Source: Geobacter sp. AOG1 (lineage in GTDB: Bacteria; Desulfobacterota; Desulfuromonadia; Geobacterales; Geobacteraceae). Taken from it: 64,000 nucleotides of DNA. Location: contig NZ_BLIZ01000001.1 of NCBI RefSeq assembly GCF_019972315.1, forward strand, positions 2,827,521 through 2,891,520, in the 5' to 3' direction. The position numbers and the translations under genes were made by a program. This document shows positions 36,248 to 45,307 of this stretch, in pieces (within the stretch, counting starts at the first letter, position 1; the number at the start of each line of letters is the position of its first letter). Below the pieces are notes generated by a model. That model searched no databases and was not told the DNA's origin. It saw only the letters and a list, made by a program, of their open reading frames with translations.

Positions 36248-37105
36248 GTGAAACAGTATGTAGACCTGCACCTCCATTCGATCCATTCGGACGGTGTCCA
36301 TACCCCGACGGAACTTGTCGAGATGGCAGCTCAAAAAGGACTCAAGGCCATTGCCATCGCCGACCACGACAGCGTGGGCGGCGTCGATGAAGCGATTGCC
36401 GCGGCACGTGCGCTGGATGTGGAAGTGATTGCGGCCGTCGAGCTTTCGGTGGAACACAAGCGATTCCAGGACATACACCTGCTGGGATTCTGCATAGATC
36501 ACCGAGATCCGGCCTTCCGGGAAAGGCTCGAAGAATTCCGCCGTCGACGGGATGATCGGGGTCGAGCCATCGTAACCCGGATCAATAATCGACTTGCACG
36601 CCAAGGCAGGGGAAGCATTTCCTACGAAGACATACTGCAAAAAGTTTCCGGAGCCCTGGGGCGACCCCATATCGCGGGGGCACTCATTGCCAAGGGATAC
36701 GCCCGTGACATGCAGGATGCTTTCGTTCAGTATCTCATTCCGTGCAACGTTTCCAAGCAGTATTTTCCCATGGACGAAGCACTGACGGAAATACACCGCC
36801 TCGGGGGTGTCGCGGTTCTTGCCCATCCACCAACCATAACCCCAGACCGCATGCGCCTCGGCGAACTAGTGCGTGAACTCGCAGCTATGGGATTGGATGG
36901 TCTGGAGGTTTTCAGCAACTGCTGCTTCGACGACGACATGATCTTTCTTGAGTCCCTGGCTAACGACCTGGGGCTGATAATGACCGGAGGCTCGGACTTT
37001 CACGGCTTCGAGGATGACGTGGACATGGGAAGCGGACGGGGTGGATTGGCGGTGGCCTACCGGTTGGTAGCCGACCTGAAGGCACGACGGGCGGAGAGGC
37101 AATAA
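36248..37105 (+). CDS. PHP-domain phosphoesterase
   Basis: A 285-residue PHP protein. Metal-binding motifs are DLHLHSIHSDG (residues about 6-16), AIADHDSVGG, the Glu in AAVELS, AVLAHPP and the C-terminal GGSDFHG. It resembles the stand-alone PHP phosphatases (YciV/RnmC-like) that act on 3',5'-nucleoside bisphosphates or short RNA ends. GTG 36248 with GGAG six bases before it is chosen; the frame is open earlier (ATG 36230) but lacks a site. Confidence 0.9.
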   Translation: MKQYVDLHLHSIHSDGVHTPTELVEMAAQKGLKAIAIADHDSVGGVDEAIAAARALDVEVIAAVELSVEHKRFQDIHLLGFCIDHRDPAFRERLEEFRRRRDDRGRAIVTRINNRLARQGRGSISYEDILQKVSGALGRPHIAGALIAKGYARDMQDAFVQYLIPCNVSKQYFPMDEALTEIHRLGGVAVLAHPPTITPDRMRLGELVRELAAMGLDGLEVFSNCCFDDDMIFLESLANDLGLIMTGGSDFHGFEDDVDMGSGRGGLAVAYRLVADLKARRAERQ

Positions 37106-37131
37106 ACACAAGACGCGATAGAAAACTTGAC

Positions 37132-37180
37132 AATGGACGTGAAAAGACCCCTTCGGGGCCTTTTCACGTCCATTTATTTC
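37132..37180. terminator. bidirectional terminator between PHP and cytidylate kinase-like genes
   Basis: A stem of about 19 base pairs from AATGGACGTGAAAAG (37132-37146) to its complement (37160-37174), with an A-C mismatch, a CCCC/GGGG top and loop TTC. A T-rich stretch follows on the plus side. It separates two convergent genes. Confidence 0.85.
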
Positions 37181-37190
37181 GCCTATATTA

Positions 37191-38012
37191 CTACTCTTTG
37201 TAGGGTTTGAAACTCATCACCTGCAGGTTATCCACCACTTTTTTGACCCCTTTGATCTTGCCGACGATCTTGATGACCTGGTTCTTTTCCGTCTCATCAT
37301 GCACGTGGCCGGTAAGGGCGATCATCCCATCCTGGGAGGTGATTTTGAAGTGGAGGTTTTCCACCTTGTCCGACTTGAGAAGCTCCGTTTCAACCCGCTT
37401 GCTGAGGATGATATCCTCCAGCAGGGCCATCGCCTCCCCATCGACATCTTTGAGCCGTGGCTCTTTCGCGGCAGCGACGATGCTTTCCACAATGGAAGCA
37501 TGGGAAATGCGGGAGGTGTTGAAAACAAGATCGTAGCCAAGGGGATCATGCCAGTTGCGGTCAAAATAGAAGTGAATAAAACCACCCCGCTGGTGGTCGC
37601 TTTTCCTGATCAGATCGCTGGCCAGATCCGGGTCGATCCATTCCCGCTCGGCAAACATTTCCACCCGTTCGTCGAAGGGGGCGATGAACCGGATCCTTAG
37701 TACGTTGCGCAGTTCCTTGAGGAGGTCCTGCCCACCCCGCCCATAGAGGATGACGTTCCCTTTTTTGGCCTTCTCCAGGAATATAAGTTCCATGGTTGTG
37801 AGACGGGCCGCCTGGAGACGGTCTTCTGCCGTGTTATAAGAGGGGGGCTTTTCATCGACCCTCTCGATGATTTCGGGAGTCAATCCATACTTTGGTGCCA
37901 GTTCGGCAATTTTTTCCCCGTCCACCAGCGTATACTTGAGTTTTCGGGCAACCTCTTTGGCAATCTGGTAGGCGCCGGTTCCCATCTCCCGGGATATGGT
38001 GATTATCGCCAT
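37191..38012 (-). CDS. cytidylate kinase-like domain fused to a BON domain
   Basis: A 273-residue protein. Residues about 1-190 match the cytidylate-kinase-like family: start AIITISREMGTGAYQIA, ARLTTMELIFLEKA, YGRGGQDLL and RFIAPFDERVE. The phosphate loop reads SREMGTGAYQIA in place of the GxxxxGKS of true kinases, as usual in this family. Residues about 195-270 are a BON domain (LLKSDKVENLHFKITSQDG, then LTGHV). BON domains bind membranes or other proteins and are mostly exported, yet there is no signal peptide. AAGGAGGAAG precedes ATG 38012. Role unknown. Confidence 0.85.
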   Translation of the reverse strand: MAIITISREMGTGAYQIAKEVARKLKYTLVDGEKIAELAPKYGLTPEIIERVDEKPPSYNTAEDRLQAARLTTMELIFLEKAKKGNVILYGRGGQDLLKELRNVLRIRFIAPFDERVEMFAEREWIDPDLASDLIRKSDHQRGGFIHFYFDRNWHDPLGYDLVFNTSRISHASIVESIVAAAKEPRLKDVDGEAMALLEDIILSKRVETELLKSDKVENLHFKITSQDGMIALTGHVHDETEKNQVIKIVGKIKGVKKVVDNLQVMSFKPYKE

Positions 38013-38042
38013 CTACTTCCTCCTTCAACCTTGAGTCGCAGG

Positions 38043-38071
38043 ATGGTAGCATGTAATCTTTCCGCATACAA
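38043..38071 (-). promoter_or_regulatory. candidate promoter of the cytidylate kinase-like gene
   Basis: On the minus strand TTGTAT (38071-38066), 17 bases, TACCAT (38048-38043). Start near 38036, 24 bases before the ATG. Confidence 0.35.
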
Positions 38072-38144
38072 GAGGCTAATTTTCATGATTATCTGCTCCC
38101 TACGGTATCCGCAGTGATCTCGCTCGCTTTTCCCTGAGGACAAT

Positions 38145-38750
38145 ATGCCCGATCTGCTGGTGTTCATATTCCGTTTTGTTGTTTTTGCGACATTTCACTC
38201 GATCCTCGCCATGCAGCGTGTCCAGGATTTTCTAAAACCCCGGATGCACCGTTTGTCTGGCTACTATCGACTCATGTATAACATTCTGGCCATGGCTACC
38301 TTTGGCTGGACGATGAATGCCTACACCAACTCTCCGGTTCTCTATCAACTCCCCGGGAACGTCAGACCAATCGGATACCTTGTCCAGGGAGGTATTTTTA
38401 CCCTGCTCTGTATCTGTGCGGCGCAAACCGGAGTCGGAGACTTCCTCGGTATCCATCAGGTGCGCGGCCAGGCCGTCACCCCCGTCCTGCTGACAACCGG
38501 TTGTTATGAAAAAGTCAGGCACCCCCAGTATCTGCTGGCCGTACTGTTCCTGCTGTGCACGCCGACCATGACCGCACGCTGGCTGGCCTTGACCCTGCTT
38601 TCCGCACTGTATTTTCTTATCGGTTCGATTAGTGAAGAAAGGAGACTCGTTGAGATATTCGGAGAAAGCTACCGCGGGTATCAGAGCAGGGTACCTATGT
38701 TCATTCCAGGAGCAAAAAAGGGCTACCACCTGCGTGGCAGGCTGCGCTGA
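38145..38750 (+). CDS. methyltransferase-like integral membrane protein (ICMT/PEMT type)
   Basis: A 201-residue protein with about five membrane helices. The C-terminal region CYEKVRHPQYLLAVLF (about residue 125), followed by EERRLVEIFGESYRGYQSRV, matches the SAM-binding end of isoprenylcysteine carboxyl methyltransferase/phospholipid methyltransferase-like proteins (RHPxY and E-x-FG-x-Y-x-x-Y). The substrate is unknown. GAGG lies six bases before ATG 38145. It ends 8 bases from the convergent mgtC gene. Confidence 0.8.
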   Translation: MPDLLVFIFRFVVFATFHSILAMQRVQDFLKPRMHRLSGYYRLMYNILAMATFGWTMNAYTNSPVLYQLPGNVRPIGYLVQGGIFTLLCICAAQTGVGDFLGIHQVRGQAVTPVLLTTGCYEKVRHPQYLLAVLFLLCTPTMTARWLALTLLSALYFLIGSISEERRLVEIFGESYRGYQSRVPMFIPGAKKGYHLRGRLR

Positions 38751-38758
38751 CAAGCCTG

Positions 38759-39442
38759 TTACTCGAGACGCACCCTTCTGACACCGACAACGGCAGCAAG
38801 ATCGTCCACCAGCCTGCAGGCAAGCTCTTGAGTACTGAATTTGACGTAAAATTCATAGGTGGTCTGCTTTTTTTCCACATCCTTCTCCAGATTCACGTTT
38901 ACCACCTGCATCTGGCACGCCGTGATCAATCCCTCGAATATTATCTGCTGCCCCTTCAGGTCACTGCTCCATACCTTGAGCGTCACATAGGTATCACGCT
39001 GCAACCGACTCTCCACCTTTTTCAGGAGAAGAAGGCTCATGAGTGCAATCAGGGTCACCACCGTCGCCATTGCGTACATTCCCACGCCACAGGCAACGCC
39101 AAGGGCAGCCGCCACCCAGAGACAGGCAGCTGTCGTAAGACCACGGATGGAAGCCCTTTCCCTGATGATTGCGCCCGCCCCGAGAAAACCGATCCCCGTC
39201 ACCACCTGCGCTGCAACCCTGCCCGGGTCAACCCCCACCGGTCCCGCGCCGCTCAGGTTTCCATACTGATAATAAAATTGGATTGATGTGAGAACAAAGA
39301 GGCAGGCACCAAGAGAAACAAGCAGGTGGGTACGAAAACCGGCCGGACGACCATGCACCTCCCGCTCCAGACCAATGAGTCCTCCAAACAGGCAGGACAA
39401 TACGAGTCTGAGCAGAAGTTCCAGGCTGAAGTCAAAGTGCAT
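38759..39442 (-). CDS. MgtC/SapB family membrane protein
   Basis: A 227-residue protein with the MgtC signature: GGLIGLEREVHGRPAGFRTH (about residues 20-39) followed by LLVSLGAC, GIGFLGAGAI and GLTTAACLWVAAALG across four to five helices, then a soluble ACT-like C-terminal domain. MgtC proteins affect Mg homeostasis and F-ATPase activity. It follows the MglA-like GTPase after 32 bases and is the last gene of the long leftward run. Confidence 0.92.
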   Translation of the reverse strand: MHFDFSLELLLRLVLSCLFGGLIGLEREVHGRPAGFRTHLLVSLGACLFVLTSIQFYYQYGNLSGAGPVGVDPGRVAAQVVTGIGFLGAGAIIRERASIRGLTTAACLWVAAALGVACGVGMYAMATVVTLIALMSLLLLKKVESRLQRDTYVTLKVWSSDLKGQQIIFEGLITACQMQVVNVNLEKDVEKKQTTYEFYVKFSTQELACRLVDDLAAVVGVRRVRLE

Positions 39443-39474
39443 CGGAGTCCTCCACCATCACCTCGACAGCTTTG

Positions 39475-40341
39475 TCATTCGGCTTCCAGTGAAACAGCCA
39501 GGTTCAGCACCATGCGACGCGTCATATTCCCGCATCGTATGGACAGAGGGACCTGCAGGTGGCCGTCAGCCGTAAGATGCACCCCTTCCAGAATCTCTAC
39601 AGAAGATGCTGCGTTTTCGCTCGGGGTTTCTTCCGACCCGGCTGCACTAGACTCGGCAGCCGGCAACACGACGATCGGCGCAGGAATAGATTGTTCACCC
39701 GCGACCTCTTCAGCCTCGGTGGCCGTACCCTCTACCGCCTCTCCCGCCAGTTCCAAACCACTCTCCCGCAATCGTTTCAAAACCATTTTCACCAGGGTAA
39801 AGAGGCATTCCAGCACCCCTTCTCCCGTACCAGCCGCGGCCTTCATGAAGGCCCCCCCCCCAAGACCGAAGGATTGCTGCATTTCAGCAGTCGAAACGGC
39901 GTCTGCCAGGTCGCTCTTGTTGCACTGTACAATGATGGGCAGCGCATCCGTTGACAAACCATGGCCGCGTAGACACGTCTGCAACCTTTCCAGGCTGGTG
40001 TGGTTTTCCGTCTGACGTGCAGAAGATGCATCGGCAACGAAGACTACCCCGTCAACTCCCTTGAGCACCATCTTCCAGGTGGAGTCCTGGGGGACATCCC
40101 CCTGAACGGTATAAATGTGAAATCTGACCGCGTAGTCGTTCAGCTTCCCCTGCCCCGACGGTAGAAAATCGAAAAAGAGCATCTTGCTTCCCTGCACGTT
40201 CATGCTCTTGAATTGCCCCCGAAAGTCAGGCTTAAGCTTTTTGAATATAAAGTTGAGGTTCGTCGCCTTCCCCGCCTGCGCCGCACCAAAATAGACGATC
40301 TTGGCGTTGATTTCCTTTTTGGCGTGATTAACCAGTGCCAT
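39475..40341 (-). CDS. MglA-like Ras-superfamily GTPase with altered active site
   Basis: A 288-residue relative of MglA, the polarity GTPase of gliding bacteria. Residues 1-200 align along the whole MglA fold: EINAKIVYFG, FFDFLP at 56-61, LKGVDGVVFVAD and NKSD (141-144). Two catalytic positions differ. The P-loop reads GAAQAGKA (19-26), with Ala26 where the Mg-coordinating Ser/Thr should be, and the MglA PGQ motif is QGD (80-82), with Asp82 in place of the catalytic Gln. An extra 85-residue C-terminal region (acidic/Ala-rich, then a beta-like module) is not part of MglA. It lies 12 bases after a helical-repeat gene. It may bind but not hydrolyse GTP; inference. Confidence 0.85.
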   Translation of the reverse strand: MALVNHAKKEINAKIVYFGAAQAGKATNLNFIFKKLKPDFRGQFKSMNVQGSKMLFFDFLPSGQGKLNDYAVRFHIYTVQGDVPQDSTWKMVLKGVDGVVFVADASSARQTENHTSLERLQTCLRGHGLSTDALPIIVQCNKSDLADAVSTAEMQQSFGLGGGAFMKAAAGTGEGVLECLFTLVKMVLKRLRESGLELAGEAVEGTATEAEEVAGEQSIPAPIVVLPAAESSAAGSEETPSENAASSVEILEGVHLTADGHLQVPLSIRCGNMTRRMVLNLAVSLEAE

Positions 40342-40353
40342 GGGCTCTTCCCC

Positions 40354-41262
40354 CTATCTGTGTTTTTGCTTCTGGAGCAGGATGCGACGTGCCTGTGTCG
40401 AGATCACGCTCGAAACGTTCTTGCTCTTGGCAATGGCAGCCACGTCCTTCTCGGTGAGAGTCGAAATGTAGCGAAGGGCATTGGGGAGCGGTGTTTTATT
40501 GTTTGTCGCCAGTGCCTTGCGAATCTGGTAGTTCTTTACCCATTCCCTGTTGGCACAGATGAGGCGCATGATCTCATCATTCTGAACGCCGGTTTTGACA
40601 AGGTTCAAGATCTCCGCCTCGGTTATGCGGGGGTTCTTGATCACCGAACCGCATATCAGCTTGTTCGGTTCCCTGACAAGTATGGAACGCCACTCCTTGT
40701 CTCCGGTCAGGGCCATCTTGATCTTTTCCGAAACACCCATCGATTGTGCCATCTTGTACTTGGATGCATACTCCTCGCTCTCGGGGTCCGTTTCCTCTTC
40801 GGCCTCCTCAGCTTCAGCGTCAAGGTCCTCATCTTCGTACTCGTCCAAAAGAGCTTCTTCTTCAGGCAGCATATTCTGGACAGCCGCCGCTGCACCGGCA
40901 ACACCCTTTTCCGCAAGAAAGACCATGGTCTGCCTATCGATCATGGGATGCTCAACGAGACGTGACGCCAGGTCCGGCTTGCCATAATAAAGCCTCGCCA
41001 GTAGTTCAATCACCTTCGTCGGCGTTTCAGCGGAATCGGCTACCTGCAGGGCGACCGATTCCGGCATCTGCCGCAGACTTTTTATGGCGGCGCTTTTGAC
41101 CTCTTCATCCTGATCGTAACTCAGGAAGAGGAGAAGATTAACAAGATCGCCAGCAGCAAAGGGCACTTCCCAGCGTGCGGCCCGCAACCGGTCCTCTCGG
41201 GGGGTGGCCGCCGCGGCATAGCCTGCAGCGGCCGGGGAGACGTTCAGGACCACTTTGTTCAT
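40354..41262 (-). CDS. helical-repeat (HEAT-like) protein, unknown function
   Basis: A 302-residue soluble protein I cannot assign. Residues about 35-130 contain paired helices (DEEVKSAAIKSLRQMP, TPTKVIELLARLYYG) reminiscent of HEAT-type scaffolds. A very acidic linker (EEEALLDEYEDEDLDAEAEE) occupies about 135-165. The C-terminal half is helical with EWRSILVREPNKLI and REWVKNYQIRKALATN, which look like further repeats. AGGAGG is 11 bases before ATG 41262 and 8 before an in-frame TTG at 41265. It is tightly spaced (12 bases each side) between the SPOR gene and the MglA-like GTPase, suggesting a complex. Confidence 0.8.
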   Translation of the reverse strand: MNKVVLNVSPAAAGYAAAATPREDRLRAARWEVPFAAGDLVNLLLFLSYDQDEEVKSAAIKSLRQMPESVALQVADSAETPTKVIELLARLYYGKPDLASRLVEHPMIDRQTMVFLAEKGVAGAAAAVQNMLPEEEALLDEYEDEDLDAEAEEAEEETDPESEEYASKYKMAQSMGVSEKIKMALTGDKEWRSILVREPNKLICGSVIKNPRITEAEILNLVKTGVQNDEIMRLICANREWVKNYQIRKALATNNKTPLPNALRYISTLTEKDVAAIAKSKNVSSVISTQARRILLQKQKHR

Positions 41263-41277
41263 CAAGGATACTTCCTC

Positions 41278-42330
41278 CTACTTCCCCGCCTTTACGACGT
41301 GAACCTTGATACCATGCTTCTTCAGACTCGCAATATCCTTGACAGCCTCATCCTTGCTAGCATACCTGCCCGCGGTGAGGCGCACGACCGGCACGGGTGC
41401 CATAGTCTTCTTCATCACCAGCTTGTACCCTTTTTCATAGAGACGGTCCTGCTCAACGGCAGCCTTCCCCTCGTTGAAGTAGGAACCGGCATAGACCACA
41501 TATTTGCCATTCTCAGGGAGAATGAAACCGTCGGATGTTGCTTTCTTCAGATTCCCCAATGCCGCATCAGCCGCCTGATGGCTATCGAACGACGCAAGAT
41601 ACAGGCGATTCATCGGCTCGGACCGCTTCGTTTTCGTCTTGACAACCGGCCCGATGCCGAGCTTTTTCAGCTTTGCCTGTACCGATGCAGCCGACTTCTC
41701 CACGACATACTCACCGACCATCAGGGTGTAGGCACCGGAAGCAGATTTACTCCCCACTTTGGATGCCTTCGCGGCGGGTTTAGCCGCCGCAACTTTTTGA
41801 GGGCTAGCAGCAGGCGCAGGAGCAGGTTTCCCCGTCACAGCCGGTTGAACCTTTGCCGTCTTGGCTGGAGGTACGGGCTGTTTTACTGCCGGGGCAACAG
41901 CCGGGGCCGGTGGTTTAGCAGCAGCAACTGGCGCCGGCTTAGCGGACGGAGCAGCTACCGGTGCTGGAGGCGCAGCAACAGGCTTCGTTGCAGGAGCTGC
42001 TGTTGCGGGAGCCGCAGGGGCCGTTGTCGGCGCGCCGGCAGGCTTTGCTGCCGGGACATCTTTGGCGGCGGTGCTTGCGGGTGCTACCGCATTACCAGTA
42101 ACCGGGGCTGCTCCGCCGGCCGCCGGCCTTGCCGGAATCGGCTGTTTTACCTGAGCTGGCGGCGGCGGAACTGGCGTTTCCTCCCGTGGCTTGATGATGC
42201 CGGTAAAGAAATAGAGATAACCGAATACCGCCAGCAGCAGAACCAGTACCAACAGCAGTATCTGCTGGGAACTACCCTTCTCGCCGTCGGCAGTACTCGC
42301 GTCCGTCGATGTCTTCCTGAAACCGAACAT
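41278..42330 (-). CDS. membrane-anchored SPOR-domain-like protein
   Basis: A 350-residue bitopic protein. A membrane helix (about residues 23-42, LLLVLVLLLAVFGYLYFF) is followed by about 150 residues of Ala/Pro/Lys repeats, a periplasm-spanning linker. The C-terminal 150 residues contain SPOR-like repeats (YTLMVGEYVVEKSA, KKLGIGPVVK, YVVYAGSYFNEGKA, VVRLTAGRYASKDEA). SPOR domains bind denuded septal peptidoglycan, so a cell-division or pole location is plausible. It follows the EF-G-like gene after 26 bases and precedes the helical-repeat protein. Confidence 0.85.
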   Translation of the reverse strand: MFGFRKTSTDASTADGEKGSSQQILLLVLVLLLAVFGYLYFFTGIIKPREETPVPPPPAQVKQPIPARPAAGGAAPVTGNAVAPASTAAKDVPAAKPAGAPTTAPAAPATAAPATKPVAAPPAPVAAPSAKPAPVAAAKPPAPAVAPAVKQPVPPAKTAKVQPAVTGKPAPAPAASPQKVAAAKPAAKASKVGSKSASGAYTLMVGEYVVEKSAASVQAKLKKLGIGPVVKTKTKRSEPMNRLYLASFDSHQAADAALGNLKKATSDGFILPENGKYVVYAGSYFNEGKAAVEQDRLYEKGYKLVMKKTMAPVPVVRLTAGRYASKDEAVKDIASLKKHGIKVHVVKAGK

Positions 42331-42356
42331 GTATCCATCCTCCTGGTAAAGATAAT

Positions 42357-44450
42357 TTATTGATGATTGTTTTTCGTGGTAGCCGCTGCTTCCGTAATGA
42401 CCTTCTGGGACAGATGACTCGGCACCTCTTCGTAGTGGGAATACTCCATGGTGAAGAGGCCACGGTCACTCGTCATGGACTTGAGATCATTGGAATAGGC
42501 AAGCACTTCCGACATGGGCACGACCGCCCTGATGATCTGGGAATTCGCCTTCGGCTCGACGCCAACTACCTTGCCGCGCCGCGAGTTGAGATCGCCGATG
42601 ACATCACCCATGTTCTCATCTGGAACCGTGATTTTCATGGTTACGATAGGTTCGAGAAGCACTGGTTTGCAGAGTTCCATCGCCTTTTTGAATGCCATGG
42701 ACCCGGCAACCTTGAACGCCATCTCCGAAGAGTCCACGGTATGGAACGAGCCGTCATAGAGGGCGACCTTGAAGTCGACTACCGGATAACCGGCAAGGAA
42801 TCCTTCCTGCGACGCCTCCTGAATTCCCTTATCCACCGCCGGAATGTACTGGCGGGGGATGACGCCACCGACGATCTTGTCATCGAAAAGGTACCCCTCG
42901 CCACGCGGCTGAGGGGACATCTCGATCCAGCAGTCGCCGTACTGACCGCGGCCACCCGACTGTTTCTTGTATTTTCCCTGCACCTTCGCCGTGCCGCGGA
43001 TGGTCTCGAGATAGGGCACTTTCGGGGTCTTGAGGAGAACCTCCACGCCGAACTTTCGTTTCATCTTTTCCACGATGACTTCAAGATGTACCTGCCCCAT
43101 GCCGGATATGATTAGTTCCTTGGTCTGGGTGTCGCGGTGGGATTCCAGGGTCGGTTCTTCTTCGATCATCTTGTGGAGGGCCGAATGGATCTTGTCTTCA
43201 TCGTTCTTGGTCTTTGGTTCGATGGCGTAGGAGATAACCGGTTGCAGAAGCTTGGCAGGTTCGTAGACGATGGGCTTCACCTCGTCGCACAGGGTGTCGC
43301 CGGTCACGGTCTCCTTGAGCTTGGCCACTGCCACGATATCGCCTGCCACTGCCTGCTTGATCGGTTTCTGCTTCTTCCCTTCCAGTTCATAGATCTGGCC
43401 GATCCTTTCCTGTACGTCCTTTGTCGAATTATAGACGGTGGAATCTGAGTTGAGCACACCTGAGTAGACCCGAAAGATGGTAATTTTACCCGTATAGGGG
43501 TCGGAGGTGGTCTTGAACACCAGCGCGGAAAACGGCTCCGACTCGGCCGGCGCACGTTCGATGATGTCCCCGCTCTTGGGATGGGTGCCTACCGCCTTGG
43601 TACGATCAATGGGTGACGGGAGGAAAGCCCCGATGGCATCCAGCAGATGGGGAACACCGATATTCATGGCAGCCGAACCGCACAACACGGCCGTAAACGT
43701 ATTACGCATGGTTCCGACCCGCAGGCCGTCAAGTATTTCCTCATCGGTCAGTTCACCGGTTTCCAGAAATTTTTCGGTCAGGGCGTCGTATGCTTCGGCA
43801 ACCGTCTCCACCATCTGCTCGCGCAGCCGCTGTGCATCGGCCTGATACTCGGCGGGTATCGCCTCTTCGGTGTATTTCCCCGACTGGTCCTTTGCATAGC
43901 GATAGGCCTTCATCTTCACCAGGTCGATGACCCCTTCGAAATTCTCTTCGGCTCCGAGGGGTATCTGTATCGCCACACCCCGCGCGCCGAGGGCCTTTTC
44001 CATGTCGTCTATGGCGCGCAGGAAGCTGGCCCGTTCCCGGTCCATTTTGTTGACAAAGGCGATGCGGGGAATTTCGAACTCGTTTGCCCACTGCCAGATC
44101 TCTTCGGTCTGGGCCTTGACCCCGGAGATGGCCGAGAGGATGACGACCGCACAGTCGAGGGCGCGCATGCAGGCCCGGGTGTCGGCAATGAAATTGCCGT
44201 AACCGGGGGTGTCCACCAGGTGGATGGAATGACCGTTCCATTCGCAATGGTCGAGGGAGGAGGTAATGGAAATCTTCCGCTTGATTTCTTCCGGCTCGAA
44301 ATCCATGGTAGAAGTGCCGTCATCGACCCTTCCGAGCCGATCGATCATCCCCGTATCAAACAGGATGGCCTCGGCCAATGAGGTCTTTCCAGCTCCGCCG
44401 TGGGCAATAATACCAAGATTTCTCAGCTTAGACGTATCATACTTTCCCAT
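42357..44450 (-). CDS. elongation factor G-like protein (FusA2-type)
   Basis: A 697-residue translational GTPase. P-loop AHGGAGKT (residues 16-23) replaces the AHIDAGKT of canonical EF-G and marks the EF-G-like paralogue group. G3 DTPGYGNF, G4 NKMD and the EF-G domains II-V (GRGQYGDCWIEM; NMGDVIGDLNSRRG) are present. Lacking str-operon neighbours, it is unlikely to be the housekeeping EF-G. It follows coaX after 44 bases. Its role (translocation or recycling variant) is unknown. Confidence 0.92.
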   Translation of the reverse strand: MGKYDTSKLRNLGIIAHGGAGKTSLAEAILFDTGMIDRLGRVDDGTSTMDFEPEEIKRKISITSSLDHCEWNGHSIHLVDTPGYGNFIADTRACMRALDCAVVILSAISGVKAQTEEIWQWANEFEIPRIAFVNKMDRERASFLRAIDDMEKALGARGVAIQIPLGAEENFEGVIDLVKMKAYRYAKDQSGKYTEEAIPAEYQADAQRLREQMVETVAEAYDALTEKFLETGELTDEEILDGLRVGTMRNTFTAVLCGSAAMNIGVPHLLDAIGAFLPSPIDRTKAVGTHPKSGDIIERAPAESEPFSALVFKTTSDPYTGKITIFRVYSGVLNSDSTVYNSTKDVQERIGQIYELEGKKQKPIKQAVAGDIVAVAKLKETVTGDTLCDEVKPIVYEPAKLLQPVISYAIEPKTKNDEDKIHSALHKMIEEEPTLESHRDTQTKELIISGMGQVHLEVIVEKMKRKFGVEVLLKTPKVPYLETIRGTAKVQGKYKKQSGGRGQYGDCWIEMSPQPRGEGYLFDDKIVGGVIPRQYIPAVDKGIQEASQEGFLAGYPVVDFKVALYDGSFHTVDSSEMAFKVAGSMAFKKAMELCKPVLLEPIVTMKITVPDENMGDVIGDLNSRRGKVVGVEPKANSQIIRAVVPMSEVLAYSNDLKSMTSDRGLFTMEYSHYEEVPSHLSQKVITEAAATTKNNHQ

Positions 44451-44494
44451 TGTGCCCCCCTTGAAATGAAAGCAGGCCAGACATCAACCCGCCG

Positions 44495-45265
44495 TTAATT
44501 TTCATGGTTACGCTGATACAGGATACGCAGGCCTTCAAGAGTCAGATATTCGTCTACCTCGTCAATTGTTTTGGATTCGGGGGCAATAAGGCGAGCAAGA
44601 CCACCAGTAGCGAGAATCCGCGGATTATCACGGCTCTCAGTCTTGATCCTTCCGACGATTTCGTCGACGAGTCCGACATAACCGTAAAAAATGCCTGCCT
44701 GCATGGAATTGACCGTGTTCTTGGCGATGATGGAAGGTGGTTTGAGTATTTCTACCCGCGGCAGCTTGCTCGCCTTCTGGAACAATGCCTCCATGGAAAT
44801 CACGAGACCGGGGGCAATGGCACCTCCACAGTATTCACCTTTCCTGTTCACGTAATCGAATGTGGTCGCCGTACCGAAATCGACGATGATCAGGGCGGTC
44901 TTGTGCTTCTCGAAACCTGCCACCGCGTTGACGATGCGGTCGGCGCCCACCTCTTTTGGATTGTCGTAATGAATCGGCATCCCCGTCTTGATACCGGGGC
45001 CGACGACGTACGGGCGAAAACCGAAATATTCGACGGCCAGTCGTTCCAGCACACCGGTAAGGGTCGGCACCACCGACGATATGATGATATCCCGGATATC
45101 GCCGAAGGAAATGCCGGCCAGCCGGAACAGGTCGTGGACGAGGATGCCGTATTCATCGGCGGTTTTCGATTTTTCAGTGGAAACGCGCCAGTCTTTGAGA
45201 AGCCGTTCTCCATCGTAGATACCGAGTACGATGTTGCTGTTGCCGACGTCGATTACTAGAAGCAC
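44495..45265 (-). CDS. coaX: type III pantothenate kinase
   Basis: A 256-residue ASKHA-fold kinase for the first step of coenzyme A synthesis, K+-dependent and not feedback-inhibited. Motifs [14 protein letters not shown] (phosphate 1), [23 protein letters not shown] and ATGGLA are intact. The start is GTG 45265 with GAGGAG six bases upstream. The pairing birA-coaX on one transcript is common in bacteria. Confidence 0.96.
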   Translation of the reverse strand: MLLVIDVGNSNIVLGIYDGERLLKDWRVSTEKSKTADEYGILVHDLFRLAGISFGDIRDIIISSVVPTLTGVLERLAVEYFGFRPYVVGPGIKTGMPIHYDNPKEVGADRIVNAVAGFEKHKTALIIVDFGTATTFDYVNRKGEYCGGAIAPGLVISMEALFQKASKLPRVEILKPPSIIAKNTVNSMQAGIFYGYVGLVDEIVGRIKTESRDNPRILATGGLARLIAPESKTIDEVDEYLTLEGLRILYQRNHEN

Positions 45266-45307
45266 CTAACTCTCCTCACTCTTCTTATCAAACACGCTCA
45301 GCGAAGC

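Noticed and set aside
41860-42154. Low-complexity Ala/Pro stretch as a DNA tandem repeat
   Set aside because: Codon-level composition bias of a linker, with no constant repeat unit.
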